The notes: generated by a model not told the origin, from the sequence alone. 64,000 nucleotides of DNA from Shewanella psychropiezotolerans (GCF_007197555.1 NZ_CP041614.1:2844001-2908000); one strand, 5' to 3'; shown: positions 29,599-40,201, counted from the first letter of the stretch. Program-made: numbers and translations.

Positions 29599-31671
29599 CT
29601 ATTCATTATGCCATTGATATGATTCAGGACGTAGCGACAATATCTTAGATTCTAACGGTTTAAGCTTAATGCCTATCGACCCAGAGCCTGTGTCATCAAT
29701 CACAAGAGCGTGGGTTTTGAGTCTTTTTAGCGGCTGATTTAACGGCTCTGCAAGCAAATCTTTCAAAGGGTAATGACCGGGTTTGACTTGCCACTGAGCG
29801 ATCAAGTCTGCAGGTAGCTTGAGTGTAAACGCTTTGCCTTGTGAACGAGAGAAGTTACTGACAATCATTAACTGCTGCTCTTGACTGAAACGGGCGAAGG
29901 CGAACGTCATCTCATCATAATCTGATTTAGAGCCAGAGTCTGATTGACCCATTTGATTCGCTTGCCTATGGGCTTGACTGAGATGTTCGCTCCTATGAGC
30001 ACGATTTACTGTATCTAAATCATAGTATTCACCCAGCAAGGCGGGGGCCGTGTGGCTAAGGTTTAACAGGCGGGCGTAATAATTCCTGAGTGCTAGCTCA
30101 CTCCTGGTTGACTGTCCGCCATCGAACTTACCATCATTCATAAAGCGCTGATGTGCCGGCACGCCGATATAATCGAAGATGCTGGTACGGGAAGGCGCAC
30201 CAAAGCCCGGGTTCTCGCTGCCATCTTCTCCGACTTCTTGGCCAAAATAGATGAGCGTCGGCGCCTTGCTTATGCTGGCTGACACCACCATGGCGGGCAG
30301 GGCGGCGAAAGGATCGCCGGCAAATTCTGGGCTGGATATTCGTTGCTCATCATGATTTTCCAAAAAGTGCAGCATATGGGACGCGATATCTGCGACTTTT
30401 AGCCTATCTGTCTCAATGGCTGATGTCGATTTCTTCCCTTGAATGATGGCTTTGAGGGTGTCATACAGATCGACCTTATCGTAGAGATAGTCCATCTTTC
30501 CCAGATGAATATAGTCACGAAACAGTGCCGGGTTATAAACTTCTGCCAGTAAGAAGGCATCAGGATTTATCTGTTTAATATTGCTGTTGAGGTAACTCCA
30601 AAACTCCACCGGGACCATCTCCGCCATGTCGTAGCGAAAACCATCTACCCCTATACTTAACCAAAAATCTGTTATCTGTTTGAACTTGACCCAAGAATCA
30701 GGCAGCTGCGCTTCATCTATGCTTTGCCAGAACAGGTAGTGAGCAGAGACATCCTGCTTGGCATATTCTTTGGGCAGAGTAGGGAAGTCGTGGGATCCAT
30801 CAGGCTTGACGCCGTAATTGATCTTCACGGTTTCATACCAGTCATTGGCATCGGGTTTGGCTAAACGTGAGCCATTGCCGGTCCATTTTGCGGGGAACTC
30901 ATCAAATTGACCATCATTGAGTGGATGTGTCTCACCGCCAAGTGGCTTGCTGTTACCTAGGTCTGGTACTTGAAATGAGGCGTCACTGACATAATAGAAG
31001 TGATTGTTTTTGGCGTATTCGACTTGTGTGTTGTCAAGTGCGCCGAAATTTTCTATACCTGCCAGCATCGAGGTGGACTCATAACGGCGTGCCACATGAT
31101 TGGGCACGATATCTATGATCACCTTGATGCCATGTTGATGAGTGCGCTCGATAAGGGCTTTGAATTCATTTAATCGATTAGCGGGATTATCGGCGAGATC
31201 CGGATTGACGTTATAGTAGTCTTTCACCGCGTAGGGCGACCCCGCCCGGCCCTTGACCACATCGGGATCGTCATTACTTATGCCGTATAAGCTGTAGTCA
31301 CGGATCAAGGCATGATGCGGCACGCCCGTGTACCAGATGTGGGTGACACCTAAAGATTGAATGCTCTTAAGGGCGATATCATCGAAGTCACTGAATTTCC
31401 CCACGCCGTTTTCTTCAATCGTGCCCCAAGGCTGATTGTTGCTGTTCTTGTTACCAAATAATCGGGTGAAAACTTGGTAGACAACAGGCTTAGTGGATTG
31501 ATCGATATGCTTGCTGTTTGGTATTTCGTCGCTTAATGCCTGAACAGGGACTCCGGCAGTGGCTGATTGGTACGCACAAAACAGAGTGACTAGAATGAAA
31601 CTTTTGCTGGTTTTTGGCCATGATTGAGCGAATATCGATGCCGATGTCTGGTTTTTACTGATTATTCTCAT
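29599..31671 (-). CDS. Exported alpha-amylase-family glycoside hydrolase (GH13)
   Basis: A GH13 enzyme of about 690 residues that cleaves alpha-1,4 (or related) glucans outside the cytoplasm. An N-terminal hydrophobic export segment (SFILVTLFCAYQSATAG) is visible. The four GH13 signatures are present: DIVPNH, GFRYDMAEM with the nucleophile Asp, FLLAEVYNP with the acid/base Glu, and FLENHDEQR. The C-terminal part is a beta-sandwich-like domain. Neither start (ATG 31671 or TTG 31683) has a good ribosome binding site. It is next to a second exported GH13 gene on the same strand, 89 bases apart, so the two probably form one unit. Confidence 0.9.
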   Translation of the reverse strand: MRIISKNQTSASIFAQSWPKTSKSFILVTLFCAYQSATAGVPVQALSDEIPNSKHIDQSTKPVVYQVFTRLFGNKNSNNQPWGTIEENGVGKFSDFDDIALKSIQSLGVTHIWYTGVPHHALIRDYSLYGISNDDPDVVKGRAGSPYAVKDYYNVNPDLADNPANRLNEFKALIERTHQHGIKVIIDIVPNHVARRYESTSMLAGIENFGALDNTQVEYAKNNHFYYVSDASFQVPDLGNSKPLGGETHPLNDGQFDEFPAKWTGNGSRLAKPDANDWYETVKINYGVKPDGSHDFPTLPKEYAKQDVSAHYLFWQSIDEAQLPDSWVKFKQITDFWLSIGVDGFRYDMAEMVPVEFWSYLNSNIKQINPDAFLLAEVYNPALFRDYIHLGKMDYLYDKVDLYDTLKAIIQGKKSTSAIETDRLKVADIASHMLHFLENHDEQRISSPEFAGDPFAALPAMVVSASISKAPTLIYFGQEVGEDGSENPGFGAPSRTSIFDYIGVPAHQRFMNDGKFDGGQSTRSELALRNYYARLLNLSHTAPALLGEYYDLDTVNRAHRSEHLSQAHRQANQMGQSDSGSKSDYDEMTFAFARFSQEQQLMIVSNFSRSQGKAFTLKLPADLIAQWQVKPGHYPLKDLLAEPLNQPLKRLKTHALVIDDTGSGSIGIKLKPLESKILSLRPESYQWHNE

Positions 31672-31760
31672 AGGCTTGTTCAACTTATTATTCTTGTTTA
31701 TTGTTTTATTTAATTGTCTTGCTTCTTTTGCTTATAGGGCAGCCTGAATACTTGTTCTGG

Positions 31761-33728
31761 CTAGTGCTCCAACTCCAAGGATAGAACCAACACGCCACGA
31801 GGCGGCAGGTGGATCTTTGACTGAGCGTTTGCTGACGTGTTCAATTGCACACGCTCTTTAGTGAGTACATTTACCCCTAAGTTAACGCCTTCGAGCTGAG
31901 TGTGAAAGCGACGGGTTGCCAGAGAAACAGGCTTATCATTCTTATTGATGATCACCATGACAGTTTCATCATCATTAAACCTGAAGTAGACGTAGACGCC
32001 GTCGATAGGCACATAGTGTCTGAGTTTACCCGAGTGGATGGCGCTCGAGCTCTTGCGGAAGTTGAGCAAGGTCTTGATAAAGTCTTGAGCATCTTCTTGC
32101 TCTTGGGATAGGCCGATACCTGTGATTGCGCTTACCTTGTCGGTATTCCAGCCACCGGGAAAATCCCCACGCACAGTGCCATCGTGTCGGCCCGCTTTAG
32201 GGCTGGTCATCAAAATTTCCGTGCCGTAAAACAGTTGAGGAATACGATTAGACATTAAGGTGTAGGTGATGACCATCTTAAACAGATCCAGATCTTCATT
32301 CATCAGGCTGTATAAACGGTTAGTGTCATGGTTGCCTTCAAACAGGACTAATTTACTGGGGTCGGCATAAACCACATCGTTAGCTAACATCTCGTATAGG
32401 GAGATGAGCCCGGTATCCCAGCCCTCGTGCTGATTAAATGCTTTTAACATGACTTTATAGAGCGGGAAATCCATCAGACTTGGAAGGTAGGAGATGTAAC
32501 CGTCTTTGTTGCGCTTACCTGCCTGCCAATAGGAAACGGTAATGGGGTTACTGGTCCATTCTTCACCGACTATATTGAAATTTGGATATTCGCTCATGAT
32601 GGCTTTAGACCAGATACTGAGGAATTTTTTGTCGGCATAGGAATACGTATCTTCACGTATGCCACTTAACCTAGCGTATTCGACCCACCAGATGCTGTTT
32701 TGGATTAGATAAGTGGCGAGCAGGGGATCTTGCTGGTTTAGATCTGGCATGGAGTCGACAAACCAGCCATCGACGAACTGGCTGTGATCTGATTGAGTGG
32801 CGTAGGGGTCTTGAACTGTGGTGCGTCTGTGTGTGGTGAATTTCACCGAGGCGTTATCATTTGCTGATTTTTTGCCATTTATCCAGCTTGAGCTGGGTAA
32901 ATCCTTCATCCACCAATGCTCTGAGCCTATATGGTTAACCACTATGTCTTTAATGATGCCTATGCCTTTCTCTTTGGCGCTAACAGCCAGTTGTCGATAG
33001 TCTGCATTGCTGCCAAATCTTGGGTCGATGCGATAGTGATCTGTGGTTGAGTAGCCGTGATAGGAGTATTTGGCTTGATTGTTCTCCAGTAAAGGGTTTA
33101 TCCAAAGTTGAGTGACACCTAAATCTGCGAGGTAATCTAAGCTGTTTTCAATGCCTTTTATGTCACCGCCATGTCTGCCGTTGACATCTTTACGGTTAAC
33201 TTGTTCTGACATATCAGCTTGATTATCATTGTTAGTATCGCCATTCACAAATCGGTCAGGGGTGATGAGGTAGATAACATCCTTATTGCTGAATCCCTGG
33301 CGCATAGCCGAGTCAGCGACACGTTCAAGCAAGGTATAGCTAAAGGACTGTACGCTTTTTCCGGCTTTAGTGAGCGCTAAGTCAAAGGTCTGCGGCTTGG
33401 CATTGCTCAGGTCTAGGGTGATAAAAAGGTAATTAGGATTATCGGTGTTCTCAACCTTGAGTATGGTGATGCCGCCCTCTCTATGGGGCTTGTGATTAGT
33501 CAGCTTATCCACAATCACTGGGGTGAAGTCAGAAATATGATGACCATGCAGCATCAACTGCAACTCGGAATTAGCCATATCCGCCCACCAAAATTCTGGT
33601 TCTACTCTGAGATCTGAGTTCTGCTTAGCCTCTGCTGCAACGGCAAGTGTTGCAGGCGCCATTAGCCACAAAAATAGTGACAAGACGATAAAAAGGCGCT
33701 GACTGGCACTATCTGTGACTGGTTTCAT
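31761..33728 (-). CDS. Exported cyclomaltodextrinase/neopullulanase-type GH13 enzyme
   Basis: A 655-residue GH13 protein. A signal peptide (LFIVLSLFLWLMAPATLAVAAEA) is followed by an N-terminal beta domain (about residues 35-135, with PEFWWADMANSELQLMLHG) typical of cyclomaltodextrinases and SusA-type neopullulanases. The catalytic barrel has DIVVNHIG, GIREDTYSY (Asp nucleophile), IVGEEW (Glu) and FEGNHDTNR. A C-terminal maltogenic domain ends PPRGVLVLSLE. It would trim maltodextrins or cyclodextrins in the periplasm or at the surface. Same strand as the TonB receptor, 127 bases away with a terminator between, so it probably has its own promoter. Confidence 0.9.
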   Translation of the reverse strand: MKPVTDSASQRLFIVLSLFLWLMAPATLAVAAEAKQNSDLRVEPEFWWADMANSELQLMLHGHHISDFTPVIVDKLTNHKPHREGGITILKVENTDNPNYLFITLDLSNAKPQTFDLALTKAGKSVQSFSYTLLERVADSAMRQGFSNKDVIYLITPDRFVNGDTNNDNQADMSEQVNRKDVNGRHGGDIKGIENSLDYLADLGVTQLWINPLLENNQAKYSYHGYSTTDHYRIDPRFGSNADYRQLAVSAKEKGIGIIKDIVVNHIGSEHWWMKDLPSSSWINGKKSANDNASVKFTTHRRTTVQDPYATQSDHSQFVDGWFVDSMPDLNQQDPLLATYLIQNSIWWVEYARLSGIREDTYSYADKKFLSIWSKAIMSEYPNFNIVGEEWTSNPITVSYWQAGKRNKDGYISYLPSLMDFPLYKVMLKAFNQHEGWDTGLISLYEMLANDVVYADPSKLVLFEGNHDTNRLYSLMNEDLDLFKMVITYTLMSNRIPQLFYGTEILMTSPKAGRHDGTVRGDFPGGWNTDKVSAITGIGLSQEQEDAQDFIKTLLNFRKSSSAIHSGKLRHYVPIDGVYVYFRFNDDETVMVIINKNDKPVSLATRRFHTQLEGVNLGVNVLTKERVQLNTSANAQSKIHLPPRGVLVLSLELEH

Positions 33729-33812
33729 ATATCGCTCGAGTGGTGATGGGGGAAAGACGAGATAAACTCAATAGTAAAATATTAACGTTGTGAAAACCTG
33801 ATACAAAAAATG

Positions 33813-33843
33813 AAAAAGCCTGCTTCATGGTGAAGCAGGCTTT
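33813..33843 (-). terminator. Intrinsic terminator after the TonB-dependent receptor gene
   Basis: A 13-bp perfect stem around TGG (33815-33827 with 33831-33843), with T-rich sequence following on the minus strand, lies about 12 bases past the receptor stop. Confidence 0.8.
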
Positions 33844-33855
33844 ATTGACATCACA

Positions 33856-36678
33856 TTACAGGGTGTAACTTAGGCCCAGGAAGTACTGACGGCCAAATGT
33901 CTGGATTGTGCCTGTTTGGTACTCTTCACCGAAGTGAGTCTTGCTTGGTTCATCTGTGAGGTTATTCACCTGAAAGAGGAACTTAAGGCCATTATCCAAG
34001 GCATAAGATGCTTGATAATCGATAATCGTCTCGGGGGCGAAGTAGGCAAGCTGAGATTCGACGGCCACTTGTTCAGACACATATTCGCTGCGGTAGCGCA
34101 TGCTGACGCGGGTATCGAAACCTTCGTAACCATAGAACACGGTTGTATTAACCACATGCTCAGACAGTCCTGGTAGCGGGATTGCACGTGGTTCGCCGCC
34201 TAGGTCTGTTTCAAATTCAACTTCACTGTCGGAGAAGGAGTAACTGCCGGTAAAGCCTAGACCACTCCATGCATCGGGAAGGAAATCGAAGACTTGGGTA
34301 TAAGCCAGCTCGATACCGCGGATATAACCGCCATTATCGTTGTTGACTGCTGTCTGATATTGACCCTCATCTTTCACTACCGGGTATTCAACACCATTTT
34401 CGACAATCGTATCGGGTACGATAAAGCCTGCGGCTTCAAAATCGAATGGTTGGACGGTAAAATCATTGATGAATGATTTAATATCTTTATAGAACAAGGC
34501 AATCGCTATCGCGCCTTCAGTGTCCGAGAAATAGTGCTCGTAGGAAATATCATATTGATCGGCGTAGAAAGGGTCCAGTAGTGGACTGGTGTTACCCCAG
34601 GCATTGTACTTTTTCTCACCAGGTGTCGATGTGTCATCGTACCAGGAGCCCATACCGGACTTTAGCTTGTTAATTGGTGGGCGAGCCATAACAGATGCTG
34701 CGGCGAAACGAATTTGATCATTTTTGGTTAGGTGAAAGTTCAGGTTTAACGAAGGTAGGTAATCTGTGTAGGTTTTACCTATCTCATTGCGGATATAGTC
34801 AGAGCTGATCACCCCATTATCATCGGCTATCTCTTCGCCTAAGCCGAAACCAACTTGCTGTAGACCTTTACTGGATTGGTCGGTATTGACAATGCGTACG
34901 CCGATATTACCGGTGACGGGCAGGCTGCCGATTTCAAAATCCAGATTTGCCTGAACATAACCGGCCAATACATCTTCATTGACCGAGCCGCTCTGGATCA
35001 GGGTCCAATTATTTTCCCAGTTAGCGCTAGGGGAGAAGGGATCGTTACCCGTCGAGGCGAGTTGAGTATTAACTAAATCTACCGCTTTATCGAAATCTAT
35101 TTTTAAGAAACTTGGATAACCCGATAGGTCACCACCGAAGTTAACGACTTCAGTCATGTCATCTGTGAGTCTGATGACCGGCATATGATCCGGGTTCTTA
35201 CCAAATTCTGAACCGTATCCGGCCTGAGAACGTTGTGCATTATATTCTCGCTGAGAGTAACGGACTCCCACATCGACAGATGAGATAAAAGAATCTGATA
35301 ACTGATAATTTAGATCTAGCTTGTAGGCAATAAGATCGTTTTGCTGATCGTATGGCCACATGCCCACTTCGCGCAGACCTAATGTCGATGTGTCGGTGTA
35401 ATCCTTAGCGAAGTTTACATCGGCTGGGTTTAAGCCGTTAAGCTGGTAGGTAACCGATTCCGCCGAGCGGATCTGATTGTCCATATCATCGTAGATCACA
35501 GCGCGGGTTCCGCCGTTAACAAACTTACCGTCGGCTTTCGAGTAGCTGATATCCGCTGCTAGGGTTAAGGCATCGCCATTGTTCCATTCGATATTGAATG
35601 CGCCAGAAGTCAGCTCCGAGTACTTTGAGTCGTTGTCGTTCACCACAAATACGGCGAAATTATCTGTGCCGTCGGTAGACACTGTGCCGCCAGTCATGGT
35701 GCCATCTTCGACTGTGGCATTACTGATATTACCATTGGCTAAAGACTTGACGCGAAAGCCTCTGGCAAAGGTTTCGGAATCAAATTTCGAGTGAAACAGA
35801 TCGCCTTTTATACTCCAGTTATCATTAGGCTGCCAGTGAATGGCACCCATGTAGCCGTCACGGGTCTCTTCACCGCCTTTTTGCTGCATCTCGAAGCCTT
35901 CACTGATGTTGTCATCGCTGCCATCAGCGTTAACGTCTCTTCTCTGCCAAGATGGATACTGTAGACCTATAAATTGGCTGGAGACGGAAGGTTGATATAG
36001 ATGGGCGTAACCCAGTGCAAGGCCTAAGGTTTCTTCGAGGAACTTACCTTGATAAGAGAAGCTTAAACGGTTACCTAAGTCATCGGCATCACTCACATCA
36101 CCGGCTTTATCGTTGAAGCTGCCACGTAGGTTGACGGTAAAGTTGTGTTCTTTACTGGCTTGAAGTGGATCGGCGGTTTTTAGCTCAACCGTACCAGCTA
36201 CGCCCCCTTCGATGAGTGACGCTTTAGGCGACTTATATACTGTGGCCTGATTGATAAGCTCTGATGGGTATTGATCGAACTCAATGGCTCGCTTATCGCC
36301 TGTTGTTACCTGCTCACGCCCGTTTAAGGTCATGAATACGAAGTCACCATCGAGTCCGCGAATGTTAAGCCCACTGGCTTGGCCACCGGTACGCACTGCG
36401 GTAATACCGGGGAGTCGAGTCAAGGCATCTGCGATGGATTGGTCCGGTAGGGCACCTAAATCATCTGCTGAGATGTTCTCAGATACCGTGTCTGCAAAAC
36501 GTTTACTGTTAAGAGACTTAATTAAACTGGTACGAAAGCCTCTAACTTCGATAACTTCGATCGACTCTTCTTCTGCGGTCGACTCTTTTTTTGTGGTTTC
36601 ATCGGCGGCGTAGGTGTGCATGCTAGCGCCGGCAGCGATTAGCGCTATGGTTAACAAGCTAGGTTTAAATTGAAACAT
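33856..36678 (-). CDS. TonB-dependent outer-membrane receptor, maltodextrin type
   Basis: A 940-residue outer-membrane active transporter. A signal peptide spans residues 1-24 (LTIALIAAGASMHTYAA). A TonB-box-like SIEVIEVRGFRTSL, a plug domain (about 60-190, with LPDQSIADALTRLPGI and GLNIRGLDGDF) and a long beta barrel with repeated aromatic strands follow. It belongs to the carbohydrate-type TonB receptors of marine bacteria. The neighbouring GH13 enzymes and sugar permease point to maltodextrins as substrate. LacI-type operator palindromes lie upstream, so sugar-dependent repression is likely. Confidence 0.9.
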   Translation of the reverse strand: MFQFKPSLLTIALIAAGASMHTYAADETTKKESTAEEESIEVIEVRGFRTSLIKSLNSKRFADTVSENISADDLGALPDQSIADALTRLPGITAVRTGGQASGLNIRGLDGDFVFMTLNGREQVTTGDKRAIEFDQYPSELINQATVYKSPKASLIEGGVAGTVELKTADPLQASKEHNFTVNLRGSFNDKAGDVSDADDLGNRLSFSYQGKFLEETLGLALGYAHLYQPSVSSQFIGLQYPSWQRRDVNADGSDDNISEGFEMQQKGGEETRDGYMGAIHWQPNDNWSIKGDLFHSKFDSETFARGFRVKSLANGNISNATVEDGTMTGGTVSTDGTDNFAVFVVNDNDSKYSELTSGAFNIEWNNGDALTLAADISYSKADGKFVNGGTRAVIYDDMDNQIRSAESVTYQLNGLNPADVNFAKDYTDTSTLGLREVGMWPYDQQNDLIAYKLDLNYQLSDSFISSVDVGVRYSQREYNAQRSQAGYGSEFGKNPDHMPVIRLTDDMTEVVNFGGDLSGYPSFLKIDFDKAVDLVNTQLASTGNDPFSPSANWENNWTLIQSGSVNEDVLAGYVQANLDFEIGSLPVTGNIGVRIVNTDQSSKGLQQVGFGLGEEIADDNGVISSDYIRNEIGKTYTDYLPSLNLNFHLTKNDQIRFAAASVMARPPINKLKSGMGSWYDDTSTPGEKKYNAWGNTSPLLDPFYADQYDISYEHYFSDTEGAIAIALFYKDIKSFINDFTVQPFDFEAAGFIVPDTIVENGVEYPVVKDEGQYQTAVNNDNGGYIRGIELAYTQVFDFLPDAWSGLGFTGSYSFSDSEVEFETDLGGEPRAIPLPGLSEHVVNTTVFYGYEGFDTRVSMRYRSEYVSEQVAVESQLAYFAPETIIDYQASYALDNGLKFLFQVNNLTDEPSKTHFGEEYQTGTIQTFGRQYFLGLSYTL

Positions 36679-36853
36679 CCATCTTCCCCTTATTTACTCT
36701 TTTCACTTTTATTTTTTATTCTCAGCAGTCACGGCAAAACACAGATAATGCATATGAGGTTGTGAATTAGATCTGCCTGTTATTGTACTTGTACGCAACT
36801 TGTTGCGGTACGGTGAAGATGTTACTCCCGCCTATCCTAGCAAAACAATCTTG

Positions 36854-36867
36854 TGCATACGTATTCA
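36854..36867. promoter_or_regulatory. LacI-type operator, TonB-receptor side
   Basis: TGCATACGTATTCA is one mismatch per arm from the perfect palindrome at 37005-37018 and has the central CG typical of LacI-family sites. It lies about 176 bases upstream of the receptor gene. Confidence 0.55.
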
Positions 36868-37004
36868 AAAGATCCGAGTGATATAAAATTAGGCGGCTTA
36901 AGGGTTGAAAGCTAGATAAAACTCTGACGTGAATGGTAGCTAATCATTTGATAATAAAAGGTTTGAACTTGATTGTGGTGCATGGGTAAGAGTAAGCTAA
37001 GTTA

Positions 37005-37018
37005 TGCATACGTATGCA
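37005..37018. promoter_or_regulatory. LacI-type operator, glucosidase side (perfect palindrome)
   Basis: TGCATACGTATGCA is a perfect 14-base palindrome with a central CG, about 150 bases before the glucosidase gene. A MalR-like LacI regulator encoded elsewhere is the likely binder; none is in the window. Confidence 0.65.
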
Positions 37019-37170
37019 GAGATATTGAACCCTATTTCCCTATTCACGTATGCTCGTCTTATTCAAACAGGATATGCAGCCAGTAACCTCAAACAAACGT
37101 TAAGGCAACAAGGGTGTTGCTGGGGCAGGTTAGTCTGTTACATATCTTTAGTTTTTTATTAGGGGCGACA

Positions 37171-38808
37171 ATGACTCAAGTTTCTTGGTGGCGGGGCGCC
37201 GTCATCTACCAGATCTATCCGCGTAGCTTGATGGACTCTAATGGTGATGGTGTAGGAGATCTTCAAGGGATCATCACTAAACTCGACTATATTGCGAGTC
37301 TAAATGTCGATGCAATCTGGGTATCTCCCTTTTTTAAGTCGCCGATGAAAGATTTTGGCTATGACATCAGTGATTATCGGGCGGTGGACCCTCTGTTTGG
37401 CACCATGGATGATTTCGATGAGCTCATCGCTAAGGCTCATGGCTTCGGGATCAAGGTGATTATCGATCAGGTACTGAGTCATACGTCTGATCAGCATGAG
37501 TGGTTTATAGAGAGTAGGGAGAGCCGTACCAACCACAAGCAAGACTGGTACGTATGGGCCGACCCTAAGGATGATGGCACGGCGCCCAACAACTGGTTAG
37601 CCATTTTTGGTGGTGGAGCCTGGGAGTGGGAGCCCAGGAGACAGCAATATTACTTGCATAATTTCCTCACCAGTCAGCCTGATCTGAATTTCCACAACCC
37701 CGATGTCAGACAAGCCGTGCTTGATAACGTCGAATTTTGGCTTAAGAAGGGAGTCGATGGCTTTAGACTCGATGCCATTACTTTCTGTTTTCACGATCAA
37801 GACCTGAGAGATAATCCGGCTAAGCCTAAAGATAAGCGTCAGGGAAGGGGCTTTAGCGAAGACAATCCCTATGCCTATCAATATCATTATTACAATAATA
37901 CCCGGCCCGAGACCGTGGGTTTTATCGAAGATCTGCGAGGTCTCATTGACCGCTACCCTGGGGCGGTAACCCTTGGCGAAGTCTCATCTGAAGATTCTTT
38001 GGCCACCATGGCCGAATATACTCGGGGTGAGCATAGGTTACATATGGCCTACAGCTTCGAGTTATTGACCGATGATTTTAGTGCGGGTTATATTCGACAG
38101 ACTGTCGAGGCACTCGAGGCGAGTATTGGTGATGGTTGGCCTTGCTGGGCGATAGGTAATCACGATGTACAGCGCGTCGTTAGCCGCTGGGGAAAAGGCA
38201 ATACTCAATCGGCTATGATAAAGATGCTCACGGCTATGCTATGTTCAATGCGAGGCAGTGTTTGTAGCTATCAAGGGGAGGAGCTGGGCCTGAGTGAAGC
38301 CCCTGTTGAATTTCATCAGTTGCAAGATCCCTTCGGCATTGCATTCTGGCCCATGTTTAAGGGCAGGGATGGGTGCCGTACGCCCATGCCCTGGTTACAT
38401 GACAAGCGCCATGCTGGTTTCAGTGATACAACACCTTGGTTACCTGTGCCTGAGCATCATCTCGCCTTGTCGGTTGATCTACAAGAATCAGATGAAGCCT
38501 CAGTGCTCAATGCTTATCGCCAGTTTCTAAGTTGGCGGCAGCAACAGCAGGCATTAATTACAGGAAGCATCAGATTTATGGATGCACCTGAGCCTATTCT
38601 TGCCTTCATTAGGGAAACGGCCGGGCAAAGGTGTCTTGTGTGCTTAAATCTGTCGGCTAAGTCAGTTAGCTATCAGGGTTTACCATCTTGTTTAGGGGAG
38701 ATCAGTCGAGAGCAAATCATCACAGGACATGGTTTACTTCAAGGAGGCATTATCGATAATGAGATCCAGCTTCCTGGGTTTGGCTGCCTATACGTCAAGT
38801 TGAAGTGA
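37171..38808 (+). CDS. Cytoplasmic alpha-glucosidase (GH13, oligo-1,6-glucosidase/maltase type)
   Basis: A 545-residue GH13 enzyme without a signal peptide. It opens WWRGAVIYQIYPRSLMDSNG, the classic start of GH13 alpha-glucosidases. Signatures are DQVLSHTS, GFRLDAITF (Asp nucleophile), TLGEVSSED (Glu) and IGNHDVQR. The ATG at 37171 follows AGGGG; an in-frame ATG at 37114 would add a non-homologous N-terminus. It would release glucose from maltodextrins after import. The sugar MFS gene follows 60 bases later, probably in one operon. Confidence 0.93.
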   Translation: MTQVSWWRGAVIYQIYPRSLMDSNGDGVGDLQGIITKLDYIASLNVDAIWVSPFFKSPMKDFGYDISDYRAVDPLFGTMDDFDELIAKAHGFGIKVIIDQVLSHTSDQHEWFIESRESRTNHKQDWYVWADPKDDGTAPNNWLAIFGGGAWEWEPRRQQYYLHNFLTSQPDLNFHNPDVRQAVLDNVEFWLKKGVDGFRLDAITFCFHDQDLRDNPAKPKDKRQGRGFSEDNPYAYQYHYYNNTRPETVGFIEDLRGLIDRYPGAVTLGEVSSEDSLATMAEYTRGEHRLHMAYSFELLTDDFSAGYIRQTVEALEASIGDGWPCWAIGNHDVQRVVSRWGKGNTQSAMIKMLTAMLCSMRGSVCSYQGEELGLSEAPVEFHQLQDPFGIAFWPMFKGRDGCRTPMPWLHDKRHAGFSDTTPWLPVPEHHLALSVDLQESDEASVLNAYRQFLSWRQQQQALITGSIRFMDAPEPILAFIRETAGQRCLVCLNLSAKSVSYQGLPSCLGEISREQIITGHGLLQGGIIDNEIQLPGFGCLYVKLK

Positions 38809-38868
38809 AATAGATTCACATTTAATGGTTAACACCAATATTGTCAAAATAACATAGAGAATAACAAT

Positions 38869-40146
38869 ATGGCTTCATCGTATAATCCGGATACAACGAG
38901 TAATATAAGGGCCACTGCGGGCAGCGACTCCCAAGGGAATTACCGCTTCGCATTAGTTTCATTGACTTCACTATTTTTTATGTGGGGATTTATCACCTGT
39001 CTTAATGACATCTTGATCCCACATCTTAAGGCGGTATTCTCCCTTAATTACACAGAGGCCATGCTGATCCAGTTCTGCTTCTTCGGTGCCTACTTTCTGG
39101 TGTCCATTCCTGCGGGTAAGCTGGTTAAACGCTTAGGCTATCAAAAAGGGATAGTGACTGGCTTGGTGATCGCGAGTCTGGGCTGCGCCTTGTTTTACCC
39201 CGCCGCCGAATTCGCCACCTACGGGCTCTTCTTAGGTGCATTATTTGTGCTGGCTTCGGGGATCACCCTATTACAGGTCGCAGCAAACCCCTACGTTAAT
39301 GCCATGGGTAGCAGCGAGACAGCATCGAGTCGTTTGAATTTGACGCAAGCGTTCAACGCCTTAGGCACCACAGTCGCCCCTTTCTTTGGCGCAGTATTGA
39401 TATTGTCTGTGGCCTCATCGGCAGCCTCTGATTTGGCACACGCTCAGGCCGAAGCCGAGGTGGTTAAACTGCCTTATCTCTTACTTTCGGGCATGTTGGC
39501 AACCTTAGCCCTCATTTTCGCCAAACTGAAACTGCCTAAGATAGAAGCTCATACAGCAGATGACACTGGCCAGATAAGCTATAAGGGCAAGACTAGCGCT
39601 CTGCAATCTAGGCATCTGGTATTGGGGGCTGTGGGCATATTTGTTTATGTTGGCGCCGAGGTTTCCATTGGTAGCTTCCTGGTGAACTTTCTCGGTGAGA
39701 GTCATATAGCCGGATTGAAAGAAGCCGATGCGGCGCACTATATCGCCTATTACTGGGGCGGTGCCATGATAGGACGATTTATCGGCTCGGTTGTGATGCA
39801 AAAAGTCGAGGCGGGTAAGGTACTCGCCTTTAATGCGCTCATGGCCGCTCTGTTGGTGGCAGTGGCCATGACAAGCACTGGCAGTATGGCCATGTGGGCA
39901 ATACTGGCGGTTGGCTTGTTCAACTCCATCATGTTCCCGACCATCTTTAGCCTGGCATTACGGGATCTGGGTCCTCATACATCACAAGGCTCTGGCATCT
40001 TGTGTCTGGCAATTGTCGGCGGCGCAATCCTGCCACTTCTTCAAGGTGTGACTGCCGATGCCATTGGGATCCAACAGGCTTTCTTCTTACCGATTATCTG
40101 TTATGGCTTTATCTTGTTCTATGGGGCCAAGGGCTCAAAAATGTAG
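38869..40146 (+). CDS. Sugar MFS transporter, FucP/GluP (glucose/galactose) family
   Basis: A 425-residue inner-membrane permease with about 12 hydrophobic segments. The FucP-type signatures [18 protein letters not shown] near residue 40 and [12 protein letters not shown] near 140 are visible. Proteins of this family carry glucose, galactose, fucose or N-acetylglucosamine with H+ or Na+. In this operon the substrate is probably glucose or maltose/maltodextrin; the exact sugar is inferred. Confidence 0.9.
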   Translation: MASSYNPDTTSNIRATAGSDSQGNYRFALVSLTSLFFMWGFITCLNDILIPHLKAVFSLNYTEAMLIQFCFFGAYFLVSIPAGKLVKRLGYQKGIVTGLVIASLGCALFYPAAEFATYGLFLGALFVLASGITLLQVAANPYVNAMGSSETASSRLNLTQAFNALGTTVAPFFGAVLILSVASSAASDLAHAQAEAEVVKLPYLLLSGMLATLALIFAKLKLPKIEAHTADDTGQISYKGKTSALQSRHLVLGAVGIFVYVGAEVSIGSFLVNFLGESHIAGLKEADAAHYIAYYWGGAMIGRFIGSVVMQKVEAGKVLAFNALMAALLVAVAMTSTGSMAMWAILAVGLFNSIMFPTIFSLALRDLGPHTSQGSGILCLAIVGGAILPLLQGVTADAIGIQQAFFLPIICYGFILFYGAKGSKM

Positions 40147-40172
40147 AGGGTTTTACATCGATATTTAGACTT

Positions 40173-40201
40173 AAAATGGCGACCTCAGGGTCGCCATTTT
40201 T
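40173..40201 (+). terminator. Intrinsic terminator after the sugar transporter gene
   Basis: A 12-bp perfect stem (40173-40184 with 40189-40200) with TCAG loop ends in TTTTT. Confidence 0.88.

Larger units (their letters stand above)
36679..37170. promoter_or_regulatory. Divergent control region of the maltodextrin locus
   Basis: A 492-base region between the TonB receptor and the glucosidase genes. It holds no gene but has two LacI-type palindromes (36854-36867 and 37005-37018) and a half-matching site near 37041-37054. It must hold both promoters. Confidence 0.65.

Noticed and set aside
32521..32540. CCAATAGGAAA match to the XRE-cupin operator inside the cyclomaltodextrinase gene
   Set aside because: Only half of the palindrome is present and it lies in coding sequence far from any promoter.
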